From Schistosoma mansoni (Eukaryota; Platyhelminthes; Trematoda; Strigeidida; Schistosomatidae), in the NCBI RefSeq assembly GCF_000237925.1, contig NC_031502.1:10280630-10344629 (forward strand): 64,000 bases of DNA. The letters are read 5' to 3'. Under the pieces are notes generated by a model. It was not told where the DNA came from. It saw nothing but the letters and a program-made list of their open reading frames with translations, and did not search any database. This document shows, in pieces, positions 1 to 12,371 of this stretch. Position 1 is the stretch's first letter; each line of letters begins with the position of its first letter. The position numbers were made by a program, and so were the translations under genes.

Positions 1-471
1 GGCACATAATGCCGCCTGTTGAAATAAAATTGTAAGCATTTTATGAAAAAGAGGTAAATTATAAAAATGCCACCCATAATCCCCTCAATTTCACTAACAA
101 CTACTTGGAATCTTCAAGTTAACCGACAAATGGTATAAACATTGCGTATTAGGAATACGTTTTTAAATTATGCATAATGCAGCCTATTTAGAAAAGCTGT
201 AAATAAAACACGTAATCGATACTAAACTAGGTGCGAAGCTAATAGATATGTTCTCGATCATATAAAACACTAGATCCCGAAACAATGACTTCGATAGAAA
301 AATCAATTAGCGTTCAGATCCATTAATTAGGTTATTGATGTCAGCTTGATAAAACTATGTTCAAATTATCTGAGTTCAATGAGGTAAAAGATCCTCGAAT
401 TTTCTCATAGTTACAATCAAATTCACTAAATGGATTAGTTAGAGATAATTTATGGACAAGTTATGAGCGAC
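1..471. other. AT-rich non-coding DNA, probable AP1G1 intron
   Basis: No coding exon, RNA gene or recognisable repeat is seen. It lies downstream of the only AP-1 gamma exon, so it is probably intron; this is inference from gene order. Confidence 0.4.
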
Positions 472-988
472 GCCCCCAAATGCCGTGGTGCGTTCGAGAG
501 TGGGGAGAGTTAGCTCTCCATCTCGAAATGCTCATATGGCCACGCGTATATAGCCTATACCAGGGAAGTCCTACTAACTGCCTTTTCGTGGCGGGAGTGT
601 TGTTTACGAAATCGAGAGGACGAAGAGCGAATGTCAGGCGCTTTAACCGGGTTGGTGGACACGGAAAGTCCACCTAGGGGAGTTGGAAAACCCTCATTCC
701 AAACCAATGGTGTACATGGGCTCCAGTATCCTGAGGGAACAAATGGCGTATGAATCAATTGTTGGTCACCGGCTACCATGGGACTGCATCTCCTTATGAT
801 GCTTCACTGCCTTGTGGGTTAGACCTTTAGGTCAAAGGCTCGGGGTGTGGCCCCATAAGAAAACCACCTGCTTCGGTTTCGGCACCCGGGCAGTATCACA
901 GCCCTCACACAAAAGGGGGGGCGCATATGTATTCGGTGCCCCTTTGTACCAATATGTATGTCCCAATAAATAATAATATACATAATCT
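472..988 (+). mobile_element. Non-autonomous LINE derivative, copy A
   Basis: A ~510-bp unit nearly identical over long stretches to 14003-14512 (copy B) and to the 5' end of the LINE at 50373. From about 472 to 915 it follows the LINE 5' region, including a CCCTCACACAAA block at its end. From about 921 it jumps to the LINE 3' terminus (GGTGCCCCTTTGTACCAATA, then AATAAATAATAATA). The whole EN-RT body is absent. Short ORFs on both strands are conserved between copies only because the DNA is repeated. It is read as an internally deleted element that could be mobilised by the LINE machinery. Confidence 0.75.
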
Positions 989-2390
989 AGTTCGGAAAAA
1001 TCAAAATACTTAGAGCAAAGTATGGTTATCAGAATAAAAAAGACAACTACATACTTTTGCCGTAAATATATTGAACACTCACATAACTGCCGGTAGGGCT
1101 CAGCAACAGCTGAAAGTATCACTAATATACTAAAAAAAGGATCAATCGATACAAGAACAATACGAGTCAGTGGAACATACAACTGTCTAACAGTCAGATT
1201 AAAGCACAAGTATTGAGAAGTGCACGAGTTCTGATTGAATTTAAAACATTCAGAAAAGATTAATTTATTTTCTTTAGCCAATAATCAATTTTCTAGAGTA
1301 CAAGACAGTAAATGTCCTACTAGTTTATTGATCTCTTTTTGAAGAATTCATACATTAATTAGTCCCTATGGTGCTATTAGTCACCTTTATGCATGTTGTC
1401 ACATCGAATAATTACTTAAAACAAATTTGTGTACTTGTAATTGTCTTTCTGACCATGACCTTGGTGAGGACAAAATGCTTTGATTAAAAACTTATGGTTG
1501 AAACTACTTGACACTGGTCAATTAGGGTCGTCATTTAATCACACAAAGACAAGATATCTAAGTATTAAGTGAACCACATTGTTTTCAAGGTGGAACTGAA
1601 AAAAAGTTACTCACTGATGAATTACATTCATTCTTCTTGATTATTAGTAGTCATTCAAGTTAAGAACCTTAAACTTTCTTGATTAAACACATGCAACCTA
1701 TGACTCATAAATAATTCAGCCGAATAATCGTTTTCCGGTTGTTACTTTTCCTCGTGTGTGTGAAGTCTAGCAACTTGTATTGTTAAACAATTCTATCAAG
1801 TTCAGTATCGTTCATACCTGGCCATCTGTTTGACTTAGCCGATGTTCAGTGAGTTCGCAACGCAGTTAAGTGGATGATCATACTTGCGGAAATAACTTAG
1901 GGAAAACTTAATAATAATAATAGTAATATTTTCCCAACACAAGTAGCAGAATATTGAAAGAACATCCATAAATATCATTCACCTCCAAATACAAATAGCG
2001 ACAAGTAATAAATGTGATACCATACTTAAAAATACGTTTTCACGAACTTTAATTCATGACTCCTGAAATATAAAAAGTTGACAATAATAATATACTATCA
2101 ACGCTTATAATCCCAAATACAAATGTCAACTTGCCTTCTTTTTTATGTAAGCATTTGATGATCTAATTAGTCGTTCAACTTCACCGGCTAGATCTCTGCT
2201 CATTTCAGCAGAGCATATACTTCCCAAAGTGCACAGAGCCAAACTAACAACATATGGAGTAGGATGATTCAAATCACTAGGAATGCAAAAAGATCATAAG
2301 GAATATGAATCAAACAAATTACGAAAAGCCATTAAACAATGACAGAAAACAATAAGCTTTCCAAAATGATAGTTATAGAGCGCAGAACAC
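989..2390. other. Non-coding, AT-rich
   Basis: I see no credible exon, RNA gene or repeat unit. The 149-residue minus ORF at 832-1281 has no domain signal and overlaps the repeat end, so it is not annotated. Confidence 0.4.
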
Positions 2391-3205
2391 AAATATCGGT
2401 ACAGCTGGGCAACAAAATAAATGTGCACTAAACAATAGGGAAATGAAATTGTCAAAAGGTAGGTGAGGTAGAGGAAGTACAATCGAAAATAAACAAATGA
2501 ATAGGGATAATAATGATAATGAGTGGCCGAGAATAGTATATAATAGGAGATATAGTTCAGTTTAAAATACAACCAGCAACACATCTCTCAGTTAAGTCAC
2601 GTCCTTTCATTTCTTGAAATGTAAAATGTAAAAGAAAGCTACTGCAGGATCTCCATTGGTTTCCGTTTCCACTCACATTTGGTAATGTCTCAAGCTACTA
2701 AGTTGTATAATCCCTAGGATCCCAACCAGGGAGCAGTGAGGGACCGAATTGTTCCAGTCTCGTACAGTTTTCTTTCATACTATGACACCGTATCATGAAA
2801 AAACCACTTCTCCCACTTTTGTACCTTGCCACAGAGTCCGAAAATAAAGCACAACGTGAAAGTCACTGAGATGATTTTCGCAACACATGTCAAGACCACC
2901 AAAGCCAGTGTTTCAACATGGTGACACTAACCAAATTGTCATCACTGATCCCGGATAAACATTGTCGAACCTCAGCGTTACTAACACAGTGTTGCCACTG
3001 AATGTCACCACTCATTCGAAGACAGAGAGAATTGAACACAGAGAGTCACCAAACGTCTTCATCTAGGAAAGGCGAGGTTTCACAGTCACGGAGTAGGACC
3101 GCTCTCCTCGACGCACTGTAGACCGGATATTTCAGTCAGACTAACATCATGACGGCCCCAAAGATGGCTCAGTTTGGCATAAGCTGCTCTAGCCTTCACT
3201 ATACG
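2391..3205 (-). mobile_element. 3' end of an older LINE, C-terminal RT region and 3' UTR
   Basis: The reverse complement of this 815-bp block matches 45305-46120 almost base for base, including shared frameshifts and stops in the region after the RT (for example the dead reading frame after VSLTEISG). It ends at the family 3' terminus, GTACCGATATTT. On its 5' side it is fused to a different LINE copy (3195-5920) at the shared 11-mer CGTATAGTGAA. It is not coding-competent. Confidence 0.75.
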
Positions 3206-3904
3206 TGCATCGATCTCATCACTCACGCCACCATCAGCACTTATGTAGCTACCTAGATACACGAACTTCTCAACTACTTCAATCTGCTCACCATCTAGGG
3301 TGAGTACAGGATTAGAATCCTGCCAGTCTTGTAGGAGTACTTTGCACTCGTAGGGTGCAAAGCACATGCCGTACCTGCGGACACTGATTGCCAACTGATT
3401 AAGTGCGGATTGCATGCCTTGGGCATTATCACACAGTAAGACAATATCATCCGCATACTCAAGGTCGAGAAGTCTTTCTTCAGGCAACAGATCCACACCG
3501 CCATTGTTTACATCCATCAGAGCTGTTTCCAGAGTGTCGTCGATGGCAAAGTTGAAGAGGAATGGTAAGATTCGGCAATCATGTCTAACCCCACTGCTTG
3601 AATGGAACAAGGGAGAAAGGTGGTTGTATGCCCTCACTCTGCCTGAGGTGTTTGTATACAGGGGCTTTAAGAGGTTACTAAACTTCTCAGGCACACCCTT
3701 CTTCAATAGACAATCCCAGAGTACAGTCCTGTCCAACAAATTGAAGGCAGTCCTGATATCAAGAAACACTATGATTATTGGCCTGTGATAAGTATGATGT
3801 TGTTCTAACATTTGGCGGAGGGTGAAGATATGATCAATGCATCCCCGACCAGAACGAAAACCAGCCTGCTCTTCACGAGTCAATCTTTCCCGGGTTTTAA
3901 ACAA
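3086..3904 (-). pseudogene. LINE reverse transcriptase domain, damaged
   Basis: A 272-residue frame covers the RT palm of an RTE-type LINE. Visible motifs are [17 protein letters not shown], the motif A region [13 protein letters not shown] (family usually AFDSVDR) and the catalytic YADD in [10 protein letters not shown]. The motif B region reads [10 protein letters not shown] where the LINE at 9594-10748 has GVRQGCPLSP, so the enzyme is probably dead. The same defects occur in the copy at 52585. The last ~30 residues come from another LINE copy after the mosaic junction near 3200. Confidence 0.8.
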
Positions 3905-3954
3905 CCTACAAAGTATGACAGAAGTCAGTAGTTTGGACGCAATTGGAAGTAGAC

Positions 3955-4356
3955 TTATCCCCGATAGTTGTTACAGGAGCAACGTGAACCCTTTCTAAAG
4001 ATAGGGGCGACTATCGACTCATTCCATGACGTTGGAACACTTTCTAGCTCCCAAACTTTTGCAAACAACACAGTCAGTTCCTTAGCTAGAAAGTCACCAC
4101 CATCTTTAAAAAGGGTAGGAGGTAAGTCATCTGGGTCCGGTGGTTTGTAACCTTTCAAGAGTTGGAGTTCCTTGCGGACTTCCGCCTCATTTGGTGGATC
4201 GGTCGTCACCGGCCATGGGGGGCAGGACAAACTGGTCGATGTTGCCGGAGCAGCAGGCCAGTTGAACTGCCCTTCGAAGAATTCCGCCCATCGTCCAAGA
4301 CGTCGAGAGATGTTAGTGATTGGCATCCCGTCATCCTCACAGATTCTTTCACTCAC
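3955..4356 (-). pseudogene. LINE linker between endonuclease and RT
   Basis: The minus frame carries the conserved RTE linker: RLGRWAEFFEGQFNWP, then a proline-rich stretch, then [21 protein letters not shown] and an [17 protein letters not shown] segment that begins the RT fingers. A stop and a frame change separate it from the RT frame at 3904. The matching linker of the LINE at 9594-10748 (RAAGPDRFTPEIFKDGG) shows what the intact reading looks like. Confidence 0.7.
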
Positions 4357-4887
4357 ACCAGACTTCTTGCTGCCAGTGGCTCGGATGAGTTGGAAGAGCT
4401 TCCGGCAGTTACCAGATGCAGCTGCTGCTTCTAGCTCATTAGCACGCTCCGACCACCAGGCTTCTCAGTCCTTACGCAAGCTTTGCCCAATTTCATTACA
4501 TCACAGCCTTCGTTTGTGGTCATACTCACGGTCACTCGGAGTAGGCCGACGGGCTTCCATCAGTTGTAAGGAGCCAGAAGAAACCCAGTGCTTATAAGCA
4601 GGACATTTCGCGAAGCCGAAAGCGACTTTACTAGCCATTTTCATGGTGTTATGCAGCTGCAACCAATGCTCATCTATACTTTTCGGTGGGATGGTAGCTA
4701 GCCTAGAAGCTAGCTCGGCTGGATACTTACTTGCAACAGAAGTTGCAGCCAGTTTACTAACATCAATCCGTTGATGGCGGTCAATTCTTCAGCCACTGAA
4801 AAGTAAGGTGAGATTGGCGCAGACCAGGGCATGACCAGACTCCAGATAGGTACTCCAAAAGGAGCGGCAGTCTTGTACACAACCACG

Positions 4888-5652
4888 CTAGAGACAGCTG
4901 ATAGCGATGTGATCAATCTGAGTCCTGGCTTGGGATGCAGAGGGAGGACGCCAGGTGGCACACTGGCGATGACTGTGCCGGAAGTTAGTGCAAGCCAGAA
5001 ACAAGTTGTAGTCTGTGCACAGTTGCAGCAAACGGTCCCCGTTATCTGTCCTGCGACCAACAAGTCCCCATCGGCTACCTAAACGACTCTCTTCTATGCT
5101 CAGACGCCCGACCTGTGCATTCAAGTCTCTGGCTAGTACTACAATATCTGTCGAACGCGTTTTCTGGAGAAGAACAGTTAACTGGTGGTAGAACTCATCC
5201 TTGATTGCATCCGGGCTGCAATCTGTCGGGGCATAGGCGGAGATGACGAAAAGACGTCGATTTCTTCTCACTTTGGTGGAACTTTCTAATCTAACAGCAC
5301 ATAACCGACTGTTAATGGGGATCCAGTAGATTAATGCTGCCCCAGCTCTAGTGCTTAGTGTGACACCAACGCCAGCAAGACCAGACGAGGATGCCACAGG
5401 TCCCCCGGATAAACGCACGCGAAACAAGCTTTTCGAGGCGACAGATGGAGAATGAATTTGTAGTACTTCACTAGAATCTTGAATACGGGTCTCGGATAGA
5501 CAACAGACATCAACATTAAGACTTTCTAAAGACATAGCCAGCCCTATCTGTTGTCTGATCTGCATTAGTGTGCGAACGTTGAAGAAAGTCAGCTTGAACG
5601 GCGTACGTGGTTTCAGAAAGACTGGTTCAGTATTCGTAATCGGTGGAAGCAT
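4888..5652 (-). CDS. LINE APE-type endonuclease domain (RTE-like)
   Basis: A 254-residue open frame starts with ATG at 5652. Apurinic-endonuclease landmarks are in order: [17 protein letters not shown] (catalytic Glu region), SAYAPTD, LARDLNAQVG and TQIDHIAIS (Asp-His pair). The family normally has GDxNA; the copy at 51865 has AGDLNAQVG, so G to R here is a likely defect in this copy. The downstream frame is broken before the RT. It is part of the minus-strand LINE at 3195-5920. Confidence 0.8.
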   Translation of the reverse strand: MLPPITNTEPVFLKPRTPFKLTFFNVRTLMQIRQQIGLAMSLESLNVDVCCLSETRIQDSSEVLQIHSPSVASKSLFRVRLSGGPVASSSGLAGVGVTLSTRAGAALIYWIPINSRLCAVRLESSTKVRRNRRLFVISAYAPTDCSPDAIKDEFYHQLTVLLQKTRSTDIVVLARDLNAQVGRLSIEESRLGSRWGLVGRRTDNGDRLLQLCTDYNLFLACTNFRHSHRQCATWRPPSASQARTQIDHIAISCL

Positions 5653-5790
5653 TCACTTTCGACCAGATAGCGACTAGAGATCGTTTAGATAGAACAGAGT
5701 TGCCACCATGGGCGAGCTGCTGCATAAGTTGCTGCATAAGTTGAAAAGTAAGGGTACACAAATTGGGAATAAAAGGGAGTGAATAAGCGA

Positions 5791-5797
5791 TATGGCA

Positions 5798-5826
<29 letters not shown>
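5791..5826. repeat. (AAT)n microsatellite
   Basis: About a dozen perfect AAT/ATA units lie in the 5' UTR of the minus-strand LINE. The LINE at 50373 has an imperfect version at the same place (ACTATTATTATTACTAG at ~50913), so the tract is ancestral to the element and expanded here. It is the source of a spurious poly-tyrosine frame. Confidence 0.9.
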
Positions 5827-5828
<2 letters not shown>

Positions 5829-5924
5829 CAAATTGTCTGGCACGTAAATAGGATTGTCAGTACAAGTTATCATTTCATTTATTTGTGTGAGGGCTGTGAT
5901 ACTGCCCGGGCGCCCAAACATTTA

Positions 5925-6545
5925 GACTATTTCTAACGGTTTACAACTAAATGTGAGTGACAGCACAGATTCCTGACAGTCTTGTGAAAGTACTCAGCAT
6001 TTAGGCGTAAAGTAGTTCCCGTACTCACGGACACGGATTACCAGTCGAGGGAGGACTTAGACAGCTTTTATATCATCCCACGGTAAGATGATGTCGTCTG
6101 CACACTGGAGATCGAAAAGTCCACCTCTAAGTGGCACATTTGCACCGACATCATCACTATCACCAAGTACTTAGTTTAGAGCTGTTTCCAGAATGTCATC
6201 GTCGACAGAGTTGAAGATTTACTACAATGGGCCATCATATATAATCCCATCACTGGAAAGGAACAATGGATAGAGAAGGTGATATGTCCTCACCCTGCTG
6301 AGCTGTTTGCATACAGAGCTTTCAAGTTGTTAATAAATGTCTCAGATACACCTTTCCTCAACAGAAAATCCCAGAGAACAGTCCTGTCCAACGAATCGTA
6401 GCCGACGCTGATGTCGAGAAAAGCAAGGATTGTTAGCTTGTAGTAAACGTGGCGACGACCTAACATTTATTGGTCTGAAGATATGATGAATAACATCTAC
6501 AACCAGAACGAAAGCCAGCCTGCTCTATGTGAGTCAAAATAGTGA
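5925..6545 (-). mobile_element. Older LINE fragment, decayed RT region
   Basis: The reverse complement retains degenerate RT palm sequence of the same LINE superfamily, with homology to 44.8-45.2 kb. It ends at ~5925 in CTAAATG, the same point at which the 45240 copy reads on into TTCATGTATATGGG. It is therefore the 5' part of the older LINE that was split by the insertion at 3195-5920; the 3' part is 2391-3205. Many stops are present. Confidence 0.6.
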
Positions 6546-8734
<2,189 letters not shown>

Positions 8735-9059
8735 TTGGTGTTTTGGACTTAACTGGCTGGGCTAGGTAGAAAGCAGGACCGACAAGTACTCTAGACTGCT
8801 CGTACGGGTTTCGTGTGTCACTGGTCCGATCGTCAGTCAGTTACAACGTAGAACTTCGTATGTACGTACATCACTTCGAGTTGCCATACCACATTAGCAC
8901 AGAGATGAAGTTGTCGATTCAAATCCCATATTGGTAAAAGTAGTAAGAGTATAAGTACTATGTGAAAGATAAGGGTTTGAAGATGTTATTCAAGGAGTAT
9001 AATCCAGTGAAATAAATTTTGAAAGAGAAAAAGGATAGGGACATGAAGAATTAAAAAGA

Positions 9060-9482
9060 TTAGAATTCGGTAGAACACAAAGAGTGGATGCACCTTCGCC
9101 ATTGCAAACGATTTTGAGCCATGTCATTCAAGGTCTCTAACCATCGGTTGCTATCATCTCGCGAATCCCAACCAGGTAGTCTACACCTACCAACATGTCT
9201 CAGTCCACTTGTCAGCGACTTCATGGATTTATGCCATGTTTTGGTCTGGCCGCCCCTAGCTTTCTTACAACCTACTCCTACACCATAAAGCATTGCACGT
9301 CGGGGCAGTCGGTGGTTGGGCATACGTAACACATGTCCCAGCCATCTCAACTGATGAAGTTTCACTACTTCATCAATCGATTTGCCATCCTTACCTAGTA
9401 CCCGTTTCATAACAACTGCATTACTTACCCGGTGGTCCCAGGATATACGAGCAATGCGTCGAAGACACCTATGATCGAACAC
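9060..9482 (-). CDS. LINE C-terminal region
   Basis: A 140-residue frame carries the RTE C-terminal signature: [40 protein letters not shown] with LPRRAMLYGVG, and WLETLNDMAQNRLQWRRCI. In complete elements this follows the RT in the same frame; here it is separated from the RT frame (stop at ~9594) by about 110 bp with at least one break. The function of this conserved domain in RTE elements is not settled. Confidence 0.75.
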   Translation of the reverse strand: MFDHRCLRRIARISWDHRVSNAVVMKRVLGKDGKSIDEVVKLHQLRWLGHVLRMPNHRLPRRAMLYGVGVGCKKARGGQTKTWHKSMKSLTSGLRHVGRCRLPGWDSRDDSNRWLETLNDMAQNRLQWRRCIHSLCSTEF

Positions 9483-9593
9483 TAGTAGCCTACGAATATC
9501 CTCTGCTCTTATCGACCATGTTTCACTGCCATAAAGTAGGACGAAACGGACTGCTGCACAGTAAACCCGTCCTTTTGTTGCTAGACGGATATC

Positions 9594-10748
9594 TCACCTA
9601 CGCCATAAATGGCGCAAGTTGGCGAAAGCTAGACAAGCCTTTTGTATCCGTGCTGAGATTTCATCACACACCAGACCACAAGGGCTGATGAGACTCCCAA
9701 GATAAGTGAAGCGGTCAACACGCTCAACTACTTCACTCCCTATCATTAGTTCAGGTGTCGATGCAACCCAATCCTGAAGTAACATTTTGCACTTCGAGGG
9801 AGAGAATCGCATCCCGAACATGCCTGCATTGTTGCTTATAGTGGTCAGAAGACTCTGCATTTTGTCAGCGTCTTCACCAAATAAAACTATGTCGTCGGCG
9901 TATTCTAAGTCAATAAGTGAGCCTCCCGGTAAAAGTTCAACTCCAAAAGATTGAGATGATGAAAGCGATATCTCTAAAAGCATGTCAACGACAAAGTTAA
10001 ACAAGAATGGGGAGAGTGGACAGCCCTGACGAACACCACTTGAGGTAATCAATTCTGATGACAGTTCGCCATAGGCTCTAACTCGACCAGTTGTGTTCGA
10101 GTAGAGAGCCTTTATGAGGTTAATGTACTTCTTTGGTACTCCTTTCACTGACAAACACTGCCATAGAACCTCACGATCAACGGAGTCAAATGCCGCCTTA
10201 AGGTCAAGAAATACTACGATTGTGGGACGTCTGAATGTATGTCTATGTTCTAGGACCTGACGTAGAGTGAATATCTGGTCTATGCAACCACGTCCAGGTC
10301 GGAAACCAGCCTGGTTTTCTCTAATCTGCTCTTCACGAGCTTTGGTTAGGCGTCCAAGTATTATTGGAGCTAATATTTTAGACACTATATTAGTCAAACT
10401 GATTCCTCTGTGATTGTCACAGGAGGACTTTTGTCCTTTCTTATAGACTGGCACAATCAGTGATTGGGACCAGTCAGATGGAATTACGTCCAGTTCCCAG
10501 ATTCTACCTAAGACCTCAGTCAGTCTCGTTGCTAGTACTGGACCACCATCCTTAAAAATCTCAGGGGTAAACCTGTCAGGGCCTGCGGCTCTCCCTCGCT
10601 TTAGATTTCCTATAGCTTTTTCAACCTCGTGGAGAGTTGGAGAACTTACCTCAATTTGCCATTCAGGACGACTGGGGATCGTGGGAAACCGAAGTGTGGC
10701 TGAAGGCCAGTTAAACTGACCCCTAAAGTGTTCTGCCCATCGATCCAA
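9594..10748 (-). CDS. LINE reverse transcriptase domain, apparently intact
   Basis: A 384-residue frame holds the RT core with all landmarks: RWAEHFRGQFNWP linker, AAGPDRFTPEIFKDGG, FRPGRGCIDQIFTLRQVLE, motif A FLDLKAAFDSVDR, motif B GVRQGCPLSPFLFNFVVD, catalytic [16 protein letters not shown] and the thumb region with YLGSLISPCG. No catalytic residue is missing. It is the best-preserved RT in the window and a useful reference for the damaged copies at 3086 and 52585. Stops or frameshifts flank it on both sides, so this copy probably makes no full polyprotein. Confidence 0.85.
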   Translation of the reverse strand: MDRWAEHFRGQFNWPSATLRFPTIPSRPEWQIEVSSPTLHEVEKAIGNLKRGRAAGPDRFTPEIFKDGGPVLATRLTEVLGRIWELDVIPSDWSQSLIVPVYKKGQKSSCDNHRGISLTNIVSKILAPIILGRLTKAREEQIRENQAGFRPGRGCIDQIFTLRQVLEHRHTFRRPTIVVFLDLKAAFDSVDREVLWQCLSVKGVPKKYINLIKALYSNTTGRVRAYGELSSELITSSGVRQGCPLSPFLFNFVVDMLLEISLSSSQSFGVELLPGGSLIDLEYADDIVLFGEDADKMQSLLTTISNNAGMFGMRFSPSKCKMLLQDWVASTPELMIGSEVVERVDRFTYLGSLISPCGLVCDEISARIQKACLAFANLRHLWRR

Positions 10749-10830
10749 TCTCCTGGATTGAGAATGAATGATATGCCCATCTTTGTCTGAGATAGTTTCG
10801 CTAATAGTTGGGTTCCTAATGCCGGTTTCT

Positions 10831-11091
10831 TTAATGTCTGAATAGCTGTCTGATGTTGCCTATTGCCACTGCCTTTCCCATCTCTCTTGCTTTCGATACC
10901 CACCACTGTTCACGATCATTGCGTAGGCTTCTTATTAGCCTGTGCTTAAGCTGACTCCGCTCTTCGTTATGTTCAGAGCCAGGTGGGACGAGTTTTCGAA
11001 CATCTATCAGTGCGGTAGATGCTGCCGAGATCCATTGTTTCTCCCTGACCTTATGGTTTACCTTACTAGCGGATATCACTGCTGTTTCCAC
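10831..11091 (-). CDS. LINE linker segment (frame-shifted)
   Basis: An 86-residue frame between endonuclease and RT, overlapping the end of the upstream frame by 16 bp. It has the expected basic helical sequence (KHRLIRSLRNDREQWWVSKA, then REMGKAVAIGNIRQLFRH). The overlap places a frameshift near 11080, and another break lies near 10830-10750. Confidence 0.65.
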   Translation of the reverse strand: METAVISASKVNHKVREKQWISAASTALIDVRKLVPPGSEHNEERSQLKHRLIRSLRNDREQWWVSKAREMGKAVAIGNIRQLFRH

Positions 11092-12371
11092 AGCTTACGG
11101 ATATCACTCCACGCTGCTTCGGGGTGGGCACAACTTACATGTCTGTCTAACTGTTTTTCCAGTTGTTCCTGAAATATATTCTTAGCTTGCTTATCATTAA
11201 GTAGAACCCTTAGAGGCTTTCCTGCAGTGTCTTTCCTACGTCCAGTAAGACGCAGACAGATACGTGCTCTCACTAGAGCATGATCTGAGTCTAAACATGT
11301 GCTCCAGAATGAGCGACAGTCTTCTATCGAGCCCCTCCATCGGTGGCTGATAGCGATGTGATCTAATTGGGTCCAACGTTGGGACGAATTCGGGGTTCGC
11401 CATGTCAAAAGATGTTTTTCCTTATGCTTAAAGTTAGTATTTGCAAGAAATAGGCGGTTATCTGAGCACAGCTGCAACAGACGGTCGCCATTATCTGTTC
11501 TTTTAGCCACGACACCATAAGATCCACCCAGCTGTCTTTCCCTTTCACTTAGTTTACCTACTTGAGCATTAAAGTCACCAGCCACTATTACTACATCAGA
11601 ACGCCTAGCTTTTCGGAGGTCAGAAAGTTTCCTGTAGAACTCATCTTTTATATCGTCTGAGCTGCAGTCAGTGGGAGAGTAGGCAGAGACGACGAAGAGG
11701 CAACGACGAGTTTCCTTATCTTTCCGAGTCCTTACTGATCCGTTTAGTCGGACAGTGCATAGACGACTGTCTACTGGGATCCAGTCTAAAAGAGCTAGTT
11801 CTGCCCTAGGACTCAATGCTATACCTACTCTAGCGAGGCCACGGGAAGCAGCATCAAGGCTTCCAGATACACGAAGCGTGTATCGAGATGGTTCTTCATT
11901 TTGATTAGGTGCGGTCAAATGAATGACACTACTCGGATCTTGTATGCGCGTTTCGGAGACGCAACACACATCAATGGTGTAAGATTCTAAAGTCCTAGCT
12001 AAGGAAGCCCGTTGTCCTATTTGGCACAATGTTCGGACATTAAAAGTTCCTACATGTAGTTTAGAGCGTGGTTTCAGGAGACCAGGAATAACGTTCCGTG
12101 TACTTGAATCGTTTTCCCTAGCGGTGCGAGGTGATAAAGGGACGTGGGAAGGGCTAGTCGTGGAGATAAGAGAGTTATTAGGTGTAGGAAGGATTTGAAA
12201 GTGACCAACTTGGTCTCGTGTGCTGTTACGGGTATGAGGGCTAATATTACTTCCCGGCTGCCCACACCGTGGAAGGGTATTTCTTGAGGGACCTGAAAAG
12301 GAAGTTGGATTAGTGTTGGTCTTAACGACCTGGGAGCGTGACCCAAGGGACAACTGCTTGAGGCCGGTCAC
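11076..12371 (-). CDS. LINE N-terminal ORF with APE-type endonuclease
   Basis: A 431-residue frame. The first ~115 residues are Ser/Thr/Pro-rich without a clear domain. The endonuclease follows: [79 protein letters not shown] and a DSDHALV segment, so the Glu, Asp/Asn and His catalytic positions are present. The frame runs about 80 residues past the endonuclease and is cut by a frameshift near 11080. Confidence 0.85.
   Translation of the reverse strand: MTGLKQLSLGSRSQVVKTNTNPTSFSGPSRNTLPRCGQPGSNISPHTRNSTRDQVGHFQILPTPNNSLISTTSPSHVPLSPRTARENDSSTRNVIPGLLKPRSKLHVGTFNVRTLCQIGQRASLARTLESYTIDVCCVSETRIQDPSSVIHLTAPNQNEEPSRYTLRVSGSLDAASRGLARVGIALSPRAELALLDWIPVDSRLCTVRLNGSVRTRKDKETRRCLFVVSAYSPTDCSSDDIKDEFYRKLSDLRKARRSDVVIVAGDFNAQVGKLSERERQLGGSYGVVAKRTDNGDRLLQLCSDNRLFLANTNFKHKEKHLLTWRTPNSSQRWTQLDHIAISHRWRGSIEDCRSFWSTCLDSDHALVRARICLRLTGRRKDTAGKPLRVLLNDKQAKNIFQEQLEKQLDRHVSCAHPEAAWSDIRKLWKQQ

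Larger units (their letters stand above)
3195..5920 (-). mobile_element. Younger RTE-like LINE, 5'-truncated, nested in an older LINE
   Basis: In 5'-3' order on the minus strand: the last ~35 bp of the LINE 5' repeat (CAGCCCTCACACAAA at ~5890), a 5' UTR with an ATT microsatellite, the endonuclease frame (5652-4888), a linker with frame breaks, and the RT (3904 on). Its RT end passes at 3195-3205 into another LINE copy. The block 3195-4230 equals 52259-53294 in length (1,036 bp) and, wherever compared, in sequence. Upstream of 5925 an older LINE resumes, so this copy landed inside one. Confidence 0.75.

Noticed and set aside
5685-5921. Poly-tyrosine protein on the minus strand
   Set aside because: It is a translation of the (AAT)n microsatellite in a LINE 5' UTR.
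9535-9560. Hammerhead-like GGACGAAACGG in the minus LINE
   Set aside because: The string occurs in LINE coding sequence without CTGANGA or stem I partners.
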